64,000 nucleotides of DNA from Leucobacter rhizosphaerae (GTDB lineage: Bacteria; Actinomycetota; Actinomycetes; Actinomycetales; Microbacteriaceae), in contig NZ_CP095043.1 of NCBI RefSeq assembly GCF_022919175.1, forward strand, positions 2,604,001 through 2,668,000. Reading direction: 5' to 3'. Within the stretch, counting starts at the first letter, position 1, and the number at the start of each line of letters is the position of its first letter. Of this stretch, positions 8,085 through 17,848 are shown one piece after another. The translations under genes were made by a program, and so were the position numbers. The notes below the pieces were generated by a model. It was not told the DNA's origin and did no database searches. It saw only the letters and a program-made list of their open reading frames with translations.

Positions 8085-10247
8085 CTACCGGGCCCCGGCC
8101 TTCTTCGCCCGCCGCAGCTCGTGGAGGAGCGGCTCGGTGTACCCGCTCGGCTGCGCGGCCCCCTCGAGGATCAGCCGGCGCGCGGCGGTGAACGCCACCC
8201 CCGGCTCGCCCTCCGGCAGCAGCTGCTCGTACCCCGGATCCCCGGCGTTCTGCGCATCCACCACCGCGGCGTAGTGCGCGAGCGCAGCATCGACCTCGGC
8301 CTCGGTGATGACGCCGTGCAGCAGCCAGTTCGCAAGGAGCTGGCTCGAGATGCGCAGCGTGGCGCGATCCTCCATGAGCGCGACATCGTGGATGTCGGGC
8401 ACCTTCGAGCAGCCGACTCCCTGATCGATCCAGCGCACCACGTACCCCAGGATCGACTGCGCGTTGTTCGCGAGTTCGGTCTGCACCACCTCGGGCCCGA
8501 GGTCGGCGGGCGTGGCGAGCGGCGGTTGCAGCAGCGTGTCGAGCGACGCGGGATCGAGCGGCGGCAGTGCCGCCCGCTCCGCGAACGCGTCGGCCAGGTG
8601 GTAGTGCGTCGCGTGCAGGGTCGCAGCGGTCGGGGACGGCACCCAGGCGGTCGAGGCGCCGGAGCGCACGTGCCCGATCTTCTGCTCGAGCATGTCGTGC
8701 ATCAGGTCCGGCATCGCCCACATGCCCTTGCCGATCTGCGCGTGCCCCGTGAGCCCGGCCGCGACCCCGGCCTGCACGTTGCGCGCCTCGTACGCCTGCA
8801 TGAACGGCCGGGACCGGATCGCGGCCTTCGGCAGGAACGGGCCCGCGTGCATGGAGGTGTGGATCTCGTCGCCCGTGCGATCGAGGAATCCGGTGTTGAT
8901 GAACACGACCCGGTCGGAGGCGGCCGCGATGCAGGCCGCGAGGTTCACGGAGGTGCGTCGCTCCTCGTCCATGATCCCGATCTTCACGGTGCGCGCGGGG
9001 AGGCCGAGCAGGCGCTCCACGCGCTCGAAGAGTTCGACGGTGAAGGCGACCTCGTCGGGGCCGTGCATCTTCGGCTTCACGATGTACACGGATCCGGTGC
9101 GCGAGTTGGCGCGGGTGCCGTGGAGGTCGTCGAGGGATCCGAGAGATGTCATGATCGCGTCGAGGATCCCCTCGCCGATGGGGGCGCCATCTCGGTCGAG
9201 GACGGCATCGGTGCGCATGAGGTGGCCCACGTTGCGCACGAACAGCACCGAGCGGCCCGGCAGGGTGACGGCCTCGCCGGTCGGGGCGGTGATCGTGCGG
9301 TCGGGGTGGAGCGTGCGCCGGATCGTGCGCCCGTTCTTCGCGACGTCCTCGGCGAGGCTGCCGTCCATGAGCCCTCGCCAGTTGCGGTAGCCGAGCGCCT
9401 TGTCGTCCGCGTCGACCGCGGCGACCGAGTCCTCGAGGTCCATGATCGTGGTGAGCGCCGACTCGAGCACGACGTCCTGCACACCCGCGGGGTCGGTCGC
9501 GCCGATCGCTCCCGAGCGGTCGACCACGATCTCGACGTGGAGCCCGTGGTGGCGCAGGAACACGGAGTCGGGGGTCTCGGGATCCCCGAGGAACCCGGCG
9601 AATCCGCTCGGGTCGGCCAGCTCGGTGCGAGCGCCGTCGCCGAGCTCCACGCGGAGCGCGCCGCCGTCGACGCGGTAGCCGACCGCCTGCGCGTGGGATC
9701 CCGCGGCGAGCGGCGCCACCGTGTCGATCAGGGCGCGGCCGCGGGCGATCACTGCCGCTCCGCGCGCCGCGTTGTAGCGGTCCCCGGGCGCGAGCTCACC
9801 GTCGAGCGGGATCGCGTCGGTGCCGTAGAGCGCGTCGTACAGGGAGCCCCAGCGCGCGTTCGCGGCGTTCAGCGCGAACCGGGCGTTCAGAAGCGGCACT
9901 ACGAGCTGCGGGCCTGCGAGCTCGGCGATCTCAGGAGCCACGTCCGTGGTGGTGACGGTCACAGCGGCGGGCTCCGGGTGCAGGTAGCCGATCTCGGTCA
10001 GGAAGGCACGGGTCTGTGCCGGATCCGGTGCCCCCGGGCGGGCGCGGTGGTGCGCGTCGAGCGCGGCCTGCAGGGTCTCCCGCTCCGCGAGCAGCTCGGC
10101 ATTGCGCGGGCCGAGCTCGTGGACGATCGCGCTCACCCCGGTCCAGAAGGACTCGGGATCGAGCCCGTGGCGCTCGAGGGACTCCTCGGCGAACTGGGCG
10201 ATGGGCTCGGCGACGGCGAGGTCGGCGCGTGACAGGTGGCGGGACAT
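8085..10247 (-). CDS. glcB: Malate synthase G
   Basis: A 720-residue single-chain malate synthase that condenses glyoxylate with acetyl-CoA to malate. Its length matches the G isoform rather than the shorter AceB. Conserved blocks include [57 protein letters not shown] and [19 protein letters not shown] 10247 follows a good Shine-Dalgarno (GAGGAG). A divergent IclR regulator begins 133 bp away and is the likely controller. No isocitrate lyase gene is in the window, so glyoxylate may come from another route or the partner gene lies elsewhere. Confidence 0.96.
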   Translation of the reverse strand: MSRHLSRADLAVAEPIAQFAEESLERHGLDPESFWTGVSAIVHELGPRNAELLAERETLQAALDAHHRARPGAPDPAQTRAFLTEIGYLHPEPAAVTVTTTDVAPEIAELAGPQLVVPLLNARFALNAANARWGSLYDALYGTDAIPLDGELAPGDRYNAARGAAVIARGRALIDTVAPLAAGSHAQAVGYRVDGGALRVELGDGARTELADPSGFAGFLGDPETPDSVFLRHHGLHVEIVVDRSGAIGATDPAGVQDVVLESALTTIMDLEDSVAAVDADDKALGYRNWRGLMDGSLAEDVAKNGRTIRRTLHPDRTITAPTGEAVTLPGRSVLFVRNVGHLMRTDAVLDRDGAPIGEGILDAIMTSLGSLDDLHGTRANSRTGSVYIVKPKMHGPDEVAFTVELFERVERLLGLPARTVKIGIMDEERRTSVNLAACIAAASDRVVFINTGFLDRTGDEIHTSMHAGPFLPKAAIRSRPFMQAYEARNVQAGVAAGLTGHAQIGKGMWAMPDLMHDMLEQKIGHVRSGASTAWVPSPTAATLHATHYHLADAFAERAALPPLDPASLDTLLQPPLATPADLGPEVVQTELANNAQSILGYVVRWIDQGVGCSKVPDIHDVALMEDRATLRISSQLLANWLLHGVITEAEVDAALAHYAAVVDAQNAGDPGYEQLLPEGEPGVAFTAARRLILEGAAQPSGYTEPLLHELRRAKKAGAR

Positions 10248-10368
10248 GGGTCTCCTCGGGGCGGCGGCAGGGGGCGCAAGGGGTGGCGCGGTGCGGGGGA
10301 AGTGGGCGTAGATCGGGACGGCGGTTCCAGCCTAGGGCGGCATTCCCTCTGTCGGAGTCAGCATTTCG

Positions 10369-10374
10369 TATAGT
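10369..10374 (+). promoter_or_regulatory. -10 box of leaderless iclR promoter
   Basis: TATAGT is followed by 6 nt and ATG 10381. The box lies in the 133-bp divergent spacer shared with glcB, so autoregulation together with glcB control is plausible. Confidence 0.6.
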
Positions 10375-10380
10375 GGAATC

Positions 10381-11154
10381 ATGAGCGCCACACCCGCGTC
10401 CACACCCGCGTCCAGCACCCGCGAATCCAGCACCCGAGTCCAGTCCGTCGAGCGCGCGTTCGCGCTGCTCGAAGCACTGGCGAGCGCCGACCGCAGCGTC
10501 GCCCTCGCCGACCTGGCCGCGCGGGTCGGGCTGGCGGTCCCGACCGCGCACCGGCTCCTGGCCACGCTGCGGGACCTGGGGTACGTGCGGCAGGACGAGC
10601 AGCGCTCCTACGCGTTGGGGGCCGCGCTCATCGGGCTCGGAGAGCGGGCCACGCCCCAGCTCGCCGAGCTGGCGCGGCCGGCGCTGATCCGCCTGGAGGA
10701 CGCGGCGCAGGAGACCGCGAACCTCGCGGTGCTCGACGGCGATCTGGTCACCTATATCGGGCAGATGCCGTCGCGGCATCGCATGCGGATGTTCACGGAG
10801 GTCGGCCGCCGGGTGCTGCCCCACGCGAGCGGCGTCGGCAAAGCCATGCTCGCGGCCCTCCCGGAGCCCCGGGTGCGCGCCCTCGTCGCCCGCACCGGGT
10901 TACCGCGGTACACCCCGACGACCCTGACCGCGGAGGACGCCCTGCTCGCGGACCTGCGCGAGACGCGTCGCCGCGGCTTCGCGATCGACGACGGGGAGCA
11001 GGAGGTAGGGGTGCGCTGCATCGCCGTGGCCGTGCCGGGGACGGCGGCCGCGGTGTCCATCTCGGGACCGGCGGTCCGGATGACCGATGCGATCGTCGAG
11101 ACGGCCGTCCGCGAGCTCACCCTCGCCGCGCAGGAGCTCGCCGCAGCGCGCTGA
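10381..11154 (+). CDS. IclR family transcriptional regulator
   Basis: A 257-residue regulator with an N-terminal winged helix (about residues 20-85, AFALLEALASADRSVALADL onward) and a C-terminal IclR effector domain (about 95-255) with the family blocks HASGVGKAMLA and DDGEQEVGVRCIAVAV. It is divergent from glcB, and the family is known for regulating glyoxylate and aromatic catabolism, so glcB is the natural target. Residues 5-20 are a short repetitive S/T/P/A linker. Confidence 0.9.
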   Translation: MSATPASTPASSTRESSTRVQSVERAFALLEALASADRSVALADLAARVGLAVPTAHRLLATLRDLGYVRQDEQRSYALGAALIGLGERATPQLAELARPALIRLEDAAQETANLAVLDGDLVTYIGQMPSRHRMRMFTEVGRRVLPHASGVGKAMLAALPEPRVRALVARTGLPRYTPTTLTAEDALLADLRETRRRGFAIDDGEQEVGVRCIAVAVPGTAAAVSISGPAVRMTDAIVETAVRELTLAAQELAAAR

Positions 11155-11193
11155 TCCGGCACCGGTGCGACGCCCGCGCCCCGCCAACCGGAG

Positions 11194-11199
11194 TACCCT
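11194..11199 (+). promoter_or_regulatory. -10 box of leaderless menE promoter
   Basis: TACCCT is followed by 6 nt and the GTG start at 11206. Confidence 0.6.
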
Positions 11200-11205
11200 G
11201 GTCGG

Positions 11206-12525
11206 GTGACTTCGCAACACGGGCTCCGCGCCATTCCGTCCGAGGATCGCGCCTGGCTGCTCGCCGCGCTGAGCGACGCCCTGGGCGGGGGCGCCCCGAT
11301 CCTGCCGCTGCCGCCGGGGGCGGATCCCGACTCCGTCGACGAACTGCTCGCCGCCTCGCTGCCCTCCGGCACGGCGATGGTGATCCGCACCTCCGGGTCG
11401 AGCGGCGTGCCGAAAGCGGTTGCGCTCTCGGCGTCCGCCCTGCTTGCGAGCGCACGCTTCACGCACGAGGCCCTCGGTGGCCCGGGAGCCTGGCTCGTCG
11501 CGCTGCCGAGCCACCTGATCTCGGGGGTGCAGATGCTCGTGCGCAGCGCCGTCTCGGGCATCGACCCCGTCTTCGTCGACGGCCCGTTCGACCCCGCGGC
11601 GCTGCTCGACGCCGCCGAGCGGATGGAGGGCCCGCGGCGGTACGTCTCGCTGGTGCCGGTGCAGTTCTCGCGGCTGCTGGATCTCGCCGAGCGGGATCCC
11701 GACGCTGCGGAGGCGCTGCAGCGGTTCGACGCGGTGCTCGTCGGCGGGCAGGCGGTGTCGCTGGAGCTCCGGCGGCGCGCGCACGACCTCGGCGTCGCGC
11801 TTCGGCGCAGCTACGGCATGACGGAGACCTCTGGCGGGTGCGTCTACGACGGCGTCGAGATCGGCGACACCCGGGTGCGGATCCGCTCGGGCGAGGTGCA
11901 GCTCGCCGGGTCGACGCTGGCGCTCGGGTATGTCGGGGATCCCGCGCACACGGCCGAGCGATTCATCGACGACGCGGACCGCGACGGCGGCAGCACCCGC
12001 TGGTACCGCACGGGTGACGCGGGTGAGCTGCTGGGCGGCATGCTCACCGTCACCGGGCGGCTCGATCGGGTGCTCGTGTCGGGCGGCGTCAACGTCTCGC
12101 TCGACCAGATCGAGGCGGTCGCGCGGCAGTTCACGGGCTGGGAGGACGCGCTCGCGCTCGCGCTGCCGCACTCCGAGTGGGGCGAGCGACCGTCGCTGGT
12201 CGTCGAGACGCGGCCCGACGCGGTGCCGTTCGACGACGTGCGGGCCGCGATCAAGGATCGGCTCGGCACGGCCGCGGCGCCCGAGTGGGCGACGGAGATC
12301 GAGGAGATTCCGCGCCTCCCGGGCGGCAAACCCGACCTGGTGCGGGTGGCCGAGTGGCTCGGCAGGCTCCGCGCCAGCTTCCGGGAGATCGGGGCCGCGG
12401 CCGGCGCACCGACGGCGCAGGCCGAGCGGGAGACGCGGGCGCGATCTGAGGCTCACGCGGAGCCAGAGTCGCAGGTATCGCCATCGCAGTCGGCATCATC
12501 GCAGCAGGAAGAGGATCGCGCATGA
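11206..12525 (+). CDS. menE: o-Succinylbenzoate-CoA ligase
   Basis: A 439-residue AMP-binding ligase that makes OSB-CoA, the MenB substrate. The P-loop (RTSGSSGVPKAV) is near residue 65, GMTETSGG near 207, the TGD motif near 271 and the C-terminal lysine in LPGGKPD near 373. It is shorter than general acyl-CoA synthetases, as is normal for MenE. About 45 low-complexity, Glu/Ser/Ala-rich residues follow the catalytic domain. The GTG start is supported by the leaderless promoter. The stop overlaps menA as ATGA, so menE and menA are translationally coupled. Confidence 0.94.
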   Translation: MTSQHGLRAIPSEDRAWLLAALSDALGGGAPILPLPPGADPDSVDELLAASLPSGTAMVIRTSGSSGVPKAVALSASALLASARFTHEALGGPGAWLVALPSHLISGVQMLVRSAVSGIDPVFVDGPFDPAALLDAAERMEGPRRYVSLVPVQFSRLLDLAERDPDAAEALQRFDAVLVGGQAVSLELRRRAHDLGVALRRSYGMTETSGGCVYDGVEIGDTRVRIRSGEVQLAGSTLALGYVGDPAHTAERFIDDADRDGGSTRWYRTGDAGELLGGMLTVTGRLDRVLVSGGVNVSLDQIEAVARQFTGWEDALALALPHSEWGERPSLVVETRPDAVPFDDVRAAIKDRLGTAAAPEWATEIEEIPRLPGGKPDLVRVAEWLGRLRASFREIGAAAGAPTAQAERETRARSEAHAEPESQVSPSQSASSQQEEDRA

Positions 12526-13481
12526 ACCAGTCGTCGAGAGATCTCCGCCGCTCGGGCAACCCCGCCCGGCGGGCGGCGGCCGAGCGCCAGGTGGCGGCGG
12601 GAGAGCCGCCCCGCATCACCTGGCGGAGCTGGGTCGGCGGTGCGCGCCTGCGCACGCTGCCGCTCGCGATCGCCCCGGTGGCGGCAGGTGCGGGCATCGC
12701 CCACATGCTCCGCGAGTTCTCGTGGCCCCTCACCCTGCTCGCCCTCGCGGTGGCTGTCTGCCTGCAGATCGGTGTGAACTTCGCCAACGACTACTCCGAC
12801 GGGATCCGCGGCACCGACGAGTACCGGGTCGGCCCGGCCCGGCTCACCGCCTCGGGGCTCGTGAACCCGAAGCGGGTGCTGGCGACGGCGCTCGTGTTCT
12901 TCGGCCTCGCGGCTGTCGCCGGGATCATCGCGGTGGTGCTGAGCGAACGCTGGTGGTTCCTCGCGCTCGGCGCGGTGGCGATCGTCGCGGCGTGGTTCTA
13001 CACGGGGGGCAAACGGCCCTACGGCTACGCGGGTCTCGGCGAGGTGATGGTCTTCATCTTCTTCGGTCTCGTCGCGACGGTCGGCACCGTGTGGCTGCAG
13101 ACCGAGATCCAGAACCAGGAGGCCTGGTACGCGGGCGCAGGCGTCGGGCTCTTCGCCGTGGCGGTGCTGGTCGTGAACAACCTGCGCGACATCCCGACCG
13201 ACCGCCTCGCGGGCAAGCGCACCCTGTCGGTCCGCATCGGCGATCGCGCCTCGCGCGTGCTCTACATCGTCTGCGTGCTGCTGCCGTTCGCGGTACCCGC
13301 GTTCTTCGGTCTCGTGAACCCGGGCATGCTGCTCGTCTGGTTCGTGCTGCTGCTCGTGGCTCCCTGCATCCTGATCATCATCACCGCGAAGACGCCGCGC
13401 GAGCTGATCCTCGTGCTGCAGCTCACGAGTCTCGCCGCGCTCGCCTACGGGGTGCTGCTCGGGATCGGCTTCGCCTTCTAG
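12522..13481 (+). CDS. menA: 1,4-Dihydroxy-2-naphthoate polyprenyltransferase
   Basis: A 319-residue UbiA-family integral membrane enzyme that attaches the polyprenyl tail to DHNA to give demethylmenaquinone. The Asp-rich prenyl-diphosphate motifs are visible: NFANDYSDGIRGTDEYR near residue 88 and NNLRDIPTDRLAGKRTL near 222. Eight or nine hydrophobic helices follow a basic cytoplasmic N-terminus. It overlaps menE by 4 bp. A methyltransferase (MenG/UbiE) for the final step is not in the window. Confidence 0.95.
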   Translation: MNQSSRDLRRSGNPARRAAAERQVAAGEPPRITWRSWVGGARLRTLPLAIAPVAAGAGIAHMLREFSWPLTLLALAVAVCLQIGVNFANDYSDGIRGTDEYRVGPARLTASGLVNPKRVLATALVFFGLAAVAGIIAVVLSERWWFLALGAVAIVAAWFYTGGKRPYGYAGLGEVMVFIFFGLVATVGTVWLQTEIQNQEAWYAGAGVGLFAVAVLVVNNLRDIPTDRLAGKRTLSVRIGDRASRVLYIVCVLLPFAVPAFFGLVNPGMLLVWFVLLLVAPCILIIITAKTPRELILVLQLTSLAALAYGVLLGIGFAF

Positions 13482-13521
13482 CGGGTCGGGATCCCGGACC
13501 CGCTCGCCCGCGAGGCCGCCG

Positions 13522-13602
13522 CCGAGCGGACACGATCCTCTCGACCGAACACGGACCGTACCGCGCGAATCGTGTCCAATCGGCGCGATCGTGTCCGCTC
13601 GG
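13522..13602. repeat. Intergenic inverted repeat with extra arm copy (element B)
   Basis: Perfect 16-bp arms CCGAGCGGACACGATC (13522-13537) and GATCGTGTCCGCTCGG (13587-13602). An internal third copy in right-arm orientation (ATCGTGTCC, 13569-13577) is followed by a TCGG remnant. The loop contains CGGACCG, also found in elements C and F. It lies between the menA stop and the ABC-exporter leader promoter. Confidence 0.8.
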
Positions 13603-13699
13603 TGACGCGCTGCAGTCCCGCGACCATCAGCAGCGCGCCGGCCACCCAAGCCCACGTGGCCCGGGCGCACCGTCGCCCGGGGCACCCGCGAACTGGCGC

Positions 13700-13729
13700 T
13701 TGCGGCGCGCGGAAGCCGCTCGATAGGCT
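13700..13729 (+). promoter_or_regulatory. Predicted promoter for leader ORF and ABC exporter
   Basis: A -35-like TTGCGG (13700-13705) and a -10 TAGGCT (13724-13729) are separated by 18 bp. Transcription would start near 13736, giving a roughly 30-nt leader before ATG 13767. Confidence 0.5.
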
Positions 13730-13766
13730 GATCCCGGTATCCCTCGCACCCGGAAAGGAGGAGAAC

Positions 13767-13832
13767 ATGGCATCTCACATCGTGCCGATCGCGTTCACTC
13801 ATCCGGGCAGTGCCCTGTCCGGCAGCATCTAG
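13767..13832 (+). CDS. 21-residue ORF, candidate leader peptide of ABC exporter operon
   Basis: A 22-codon frame (21 residues plus TAG) with a near-perfect Shine-Dalgarno, AAAGGAGG, 6 nt before ATG. The peptide begins MASHIVPIAF and ends GSALSGSI. It is too short for a fold and has no lipobox, export signal or repeated codon run. The strong ribosome site, a promoter just upstream and an exporter operon 112 bp downstream suggest either a translated leader that controls the exporter or a small peptide of its own. The downstream gap holds a short hairpin (GCGCCA/TGGCGC, 13915-13927). No homologue is recognised. Confidence 0.5.
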   Translation: MASHIVPIAFTHPGSALSGSI

Positions 13833-13944
13833 GTTCGTCGCGGCCGTGCGCCGCCCGCCTCACGCGCCGCCGACCGCGAGCACCGCTCGCCGCTCCGTCC
13901 GATACCGCACTCTCGCGCCACTGGCGCACGTCTGACCAGGGATC

Positions 13945-15795
13945 ATGTCATTTTCTCCGTCGCCCGATGAGGCGCCTCACTCCCACCCGTCCGCCCACTC
14001 GCTCGCCGCGGGTCAGTCCGCGCCCCGCGTCTCGACGCTCCGCGCGCTCGCGCGGCTCCTCCCGTTCGCCCGGCCCGCGCTGCCGCGCCTCATCACCGGC
14101 GCGTTCGTCGGCCTCGGCGCCGCCCTCGCGAGCCTCGGCATCCCGCTCGTGCTGCAGTGGGTGATCGACGGCCCCTTGCTCTCGGGCAACCGCTCGCTCA
14201 TCGTGTGGGCGACGCTCGGCGTGCTCGCCCTCGGCGTCCTGGAGGCGCTGCTCGTGTTCCTCCGCCGGATGCTCGTACTGGTGCCGTCGACGGCCGTGGA
14301 GTACGCGGTGCGCCAGAGCTTCACCGAGCGCCTGCTGCGCCTGCCGGTCGCGTTCCACGACCGCTGGCAGTCGGGGCAGCTGCTCAGCCGCATGATGCAG
14401 GACATCAGCATGATCCGGCGCTGGGTGGCGTTCGGTGCGATCCTCCTGCTCATCAACCTGACGACGATCGTCGTCGGCACCGCGCTGCTGTTCCGCTGGC
14501 ACTGGTCGCTCGGCGTCGTGTTCATCGTGTGCTCGATCCCGATCTGGGTGATGGGCTACCGCTTCGAGCGCCGCTACGGCGCGCTCTCGCGACGGAGCCA
14601 GGATCAGGTCGGCGACCTCGCGACGGCCGTCGAGGAGAGCGTCCACGGGATCCGAGTGCTCAAGGCGTTCGGCCGGGGCGGGCACGCGCTGCGCAAGTTC
14701 GCGCAGCAGGCCGAGTCCCTGCGCGCGACCGAGCTGCGCAAGGGGCGCGAGGTCGGTGTGCTGTGGTTCTGGTACGACCTCGTGCCGGTGCTCGCGCTCG
14801 GCGGGTGCCTCGGCACCGGCATCTGGCTCGTGAGCCGCGGCGAGCTCTCGGTGGGCGAGCTGTTCGCGTTCTTCGCGATGGCGACGGCGCTGCGCTGGCC
14901 CATGGGGTCGCTCGGCTTCCTCTTCTCCTTCCTCATCGACACGCGCACCGCGACCGATCGGGTGTTCGAGGTGTTCGATGCGCAGGTCGTGATCCGGGAT
15001 CCCGAATCCCCCCGCACGATCCCGGAGCCGCGGGGTGAGCTCGCCTTCCGCGACGTCAACTTCCACTACCCCGACGCACGCGACACCGAGGCCGACATCA
15101 TCGACGACTTCGAACTCGTGCTGCGTCCGGGCGAGACCATGGCGCTCGTGGGGGTGACGGGATGCGGCAAGACGACGCTCACCACCCTGCCGACCCGGCT
15201 CTACGACGTGACCGGCGGCGCGGTGACGCTCGACGGCGTCGACGTGCGCGAGCTCCGGCTCGACGAGCTGCGCCGGCACATCGGGATCGCGTTCGAGGAG
15301 CCCGTGCTGTTCTCGTCGTCGGTGCGCGCGAACGTGCTGCTGGGGCGGCCGGATCTCGATCCGACCGGCGCCGAGGCGGAGGAGGTGCTGCGGGAGGCGC
15401 TCGAGGTGGCTCAGGCAGGCTTCGTGTTCGAGCTGCCCGACGGACTCGACACCGAGGTCGGCGAGGAGGGGCTCAGCCTCTCCGGCGGTCAGCGGCAGCG
15501 GCTCGCGCTCGCCCGGGTGGTGGCCGCGAGACCCGCGGTGCTGGTGCTCGACGACCCGCTGTCGGCGCTCGACGTCGACACGGAGGCGCTCGTCGAGGCC
15601 GGGCTCCGACGCGTGCTCGCGGACACGACGGCACTCATCGTCGCACACCGCCCCTCGACCGTCGCCCTCGCCGACCGGGTCGCCGTGATGCGCGACGGTC
15701 GGATCGAGGCCGTCGGCACCCACGCGGAGCTGCTGCGCACGAGCGAGCACTACCGCCACCTGATCGTCAGCATCGCATCGGAGGACCGGCCATGA
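13945..15795 (+). CDS. ABC exporter half-transporter, degenerate-site subunit
   Basis: A 616-residue fusion of a six-helix type IV membrane domain (about residues 30-330) and a nucleotide-binding domain. Walker A (GVTGCGKTT) is near residue 403 and the signature LSGGQRQR near 512. The Walker B catalytic glutamate is replaced by Asp ([12 protein letters not shown]) and the Q-loop glutamine appears to be Glu (AFEEP). Such changes mark the degenerate-site partner of heterodimeric exporters of the TM287/288 or BmrCD kind, and the next gene supplies the canonical Walker B. The substrate is unknown; multidrug or lipid export is typical. The stop overlaps the next start as ATGA. Confidence 0.9.
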   Translation: MSFSPSPDEAPHSHPSAHSLAAGQSAPRVSTLRALARLLPFARPALPRLITGAFVGLGAALASLGIPLVLQWVIDGPLLSGNRSLIVWATLGVLALGVLEALLVFLRRMLVLVPSTAVEYAVRQSFTERLLRLPVAFHDRWQSGQLLSRMMQDISMIRRWVAFGAILLLINLTTIVVGTALLFRWHWSLGVVFIVCSIPIWVMGYRFERRYGALSRRSQDQVGDLATAVEESVHGIRVLKAFGRGGHALRKFAQQAESLRATELRKGREVGVLWFWYDLVPVLALGGCLGTGIWLVSRGELSVGELFAFFAMATALRWPMGSLGFLFSFLIDTRTATDRVFEVFDAQVVIRDPESPRTIPEPRGELAFRDVNFHYPDARDTEADIIDDFELVLRPGETMALVGVTGCGKTTLTTLPTRLYDVTGGAVTLDGVDVRELRLDELRRHIGIAFEEPVLFSSSVRANVLLGRPDLDPTGAEAEEVLREALEVAQAGFVFELPDGLDTEVGEEGLSLSGGQRQRLALARVVAARPAVLVLDDPLSALDVDTEALVEAGLRRVLADTTALIVAHRPSTVALADRVAVMRDGRIEAVGTHAELLRTSEHYRHLIVSIASEDRP

Positions 15796-17633
15796 GCGCG
15801 GAGAGCGTGCGGGGCACGAGCGGCGAGGACCGCGAGGACTACACGACTGCCGAGAGCCGCGCGATCCGGCGGCGGTCGCTGCGTCTGCTCGGGTCGATCC
15901 TGAAGCCGCTGCACAAGCTGCTGCTGCTGACCGCCGCGGTGATCCTCGTATCGACCGTGCTGCGAGTCATCGGTCCCATGCTGATCGCGGCCGGGATCGA
16001 CGATGCGCTGCCGCTCGCGGTGGAGCAGGGGCAGTGGTGGCCCGCGATCGGGATCACGCTGGCGTTCCTGGTCTCGGGCGGTGCCGCGGCGGCGCTCATC
16101 GGCTGGTACGCCGTGCTCATCGCGCGACTGACGCAGGCCGTCATGCTGGAGATGCGCATGCGGATCTTCCGGCACACCCAGCGACTCAGCCTGGAGTTCC
16201 ACGAGGGGTACACCTCGGGGCGTATCATCTCGCGGCAGACGAGCGATCTGGAGTCGATCCAGGAGCTGCTCGACGGCAGTCTCAACGAGCTCATCGACGC
16301 GATCCTGATCGGCACGTTCACCGTGATCGCCCTCTGCCTGCTCGACTGGCAGAGCGGGCTGCTGCTCGTGTGCATGGGGATCCCGCTGGCGATCCTCATG
16401 CGGTGGTTCGTGGTGGAGTCGCAGAAGGGCTTCCGCACGACGCGCGTCGTGAGCGCGCGGTTGATCGTGCAGTTCGTCGAGATGATGACGGGGATCCGGG
16501 CGGTGCAGGCGTTCCGCACGGAGCGTCGCAACGCGCAGGCGTTCGCGGCCGTGTCGGAGGACTACCGCAAGGCCAACCTGCGGGTCATCCGGTTGCTCGG
16601 CGTGCTCGATCCCGGCCTCATTCTGCTTGCGAACATCACGATCGCCGTGGTGCTCCTCTGGGGTGCGCTGCGGGTGAGCGACGGCACGCTCGCGCTCGGC
16701 GTGCTGCTCGCGGCCGTGCTCTACGTGCGCAACTTCTTCGGCCCGCTCGAGGAGGTGGCGATGTTCCTGAACTCCTACCAGTCGGCGGCTGCCGCGCTCG
16801 AGAAGGTCTCCGGGGTGCTGGAGGAGGAGCCGACGGTTCCGGATCCCCGTCAGCCGGTCACGATGGCGCGAGCCCGGGGCGCCCTCGCCTTCGACCGGGT
16901 CGTCTTCGGCTACGGCAACGGCCGCACGGTGCTGGAGGAGTGCTCGCTCGAGCTGCCCGCCGGGCAGACCGTGGCGCTCGTTGGCACGACCGGAGCCGGC
17001 AAGTCGACGCTCGCGAAGCTCGTGGCGCGGTTCTACGACCCGAGCGCGGGGCGTGTGCTGCTCGACGGCGTCGACATGCGTGAGATCGCCACGGAGGATC
17101 TGCGCCGCGCGGTGGTCATGGTGACGCAGGAGGCGTACCTCTTCACCGGCACGGTGGCGGAGAACATCGCGCTCGGCAAACCCGATGCGACGCCCGAGGA
17201 GATCCGGGCCGCGGCGCGCGCCGTGGGAGCGGAGGCCTTCATCGAGGCGCTGCCCGACGGGTTCGACACCGACGTGAACAAGCGCGGCGGGCGGGTCTCG
17301 GCGGGGCAGCGGCAGCTCATCTCGTTCGCGCGCGCGTTCCTCGCGGATCCCGCCGTGCTCATCCTCGACGAGGCGACGGCGTCGCTCGACCTGCCGAGCG
17401 AGCGGCTGGTGCAGGAGGCGCTGCAGCGCCTGCTCGCGGATCGCACGGCGATCATCATCGCGCACCGGCTCTCGACCGTGGCGATCGCGGATCGGGTGCT
17501 CGTGATGGAGCGCGGTCGCGTGATCGAGGACGGCAGCCCCGCGGCGCTGGTCGCGCGCGGCGGCCGCTTCGCCAAGCTGCACGCCGAGTGGGAGCGCACC
17601 CTCGCGGCGGCGCCACCCGAGGAGGAGGAGTAG
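15792..17633 (+). CDS. ABC exporter half-transporter, catalytic subunit
   Basis: A 613-residue partner of the preceding gene: cytoplasmic N-terminus, six membrane helices (about residues 35-330) and a nucleotide-binding domain. Walker A is GTTGAGKST near residue 397 and Walker B has the full catalytic glutamate ([12 protein letters not shown]). The signature is weakened to VSAGQ. Its Walker motifs should pair with the neighbour's intact LSGGQ to form the active ATP site, while its VSAGQ faces the degenerate site. ATG 15792 is set by the 4-bp overlap; the longer open frame from 15162 is a shadow. Confidence 0.92.
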   Translation: MSAESVRGTSGEDREDYTTAESRAIRRRSLRLLGSILKPLHKLLLLTAAVILVSTVLRVIGPMLIAAGIDDALPLAVEQGQWWPAIGITLAFLVSGGAAAALIGWYAVLIARLTQAVMLEMRMRIFRHTQRLSLEFHEGYTSGRIISRQTSDLESIQELLDGSLNELIDAILIGTFTVIALCLLDWQSGLLLVCMGIPLAILMRWFVVESQKGFRTTRVVSARLIVQFVEMMTGIRAVQAFRTERRNAQAFAAVSEDYRKANLRVIRLLGVLDPGLILLANITIAVVLLWGALRVSDGTLALGVLLAAVLYVRNFFGPLEEVAMFLNSYQSAAAALEKVSGVLEEEPTVPDPRQPVTMARARGALAFDRVVFGYGNGRTVLEECSLELPAGQTVALVGTTGAGKSTLAKLVARFYDPSAGRVLLDGVDMREIATEDLRRAVVMVTQEAYLFTGTVAENIALGKPDATPEEIRAAARAVGAEAFIEALPDGFDTDVNKRGGRVSAGQRQLISFARAFLADPAVLILDEATASLDLPSERLVQEALQRLLADRTAIIIAHRLSTVAIADRVLVMERGRVIEDGSPAALVARGGRFAKLHAEWERTLAAAPPEEEE

Positions 17634-17685
17634 GCGGCGCCCGCCCTGCACCGCGAACTCCCGCCTCTGCTCCCTGTCCTCCACG

Positions 17686-17747
17686 CGGAGATCTCAGCTC
17701 TTTCGGACCGAATCGCAGGATCTGCTCCTGAATAACTGAGATCTCCG
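17686..17747. repeat. Intergenic inverted repeat (element C)
   Basis: Perfect 12-bp arms CGGAGATCTCAG (17686-17697) and CTGAGATCTCCG (17736-17747). The loop contains CGGACCG followed by a degenerate right-arm-like copy (GGATCTGCTCC). It lies between the convergent ends of the ABC exporter and the MFS gene, where it could also terminate both messages. The rest of the 215-bp spacer shows nothing else. Confidence 0.75.
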
Positions 17748-17848
17748 CCGGAAGTGGCGGGCTGGTGTGGCGAGCGGTGGGGCAGCCGGGCGGGCTGGCG
17801 TGCGGCGCGGGATCGACGCCGGAGACCCCCAAGCCCGCGGGACCCTGG

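Noticed and set aside
13948..17684. Two antisense frames of 603 and 644 residues over the ABC exporter
   Set aside because: They are His/Arg/Glu-rich mirror images of conserved ATPase coding sequence with no recognisable domain.
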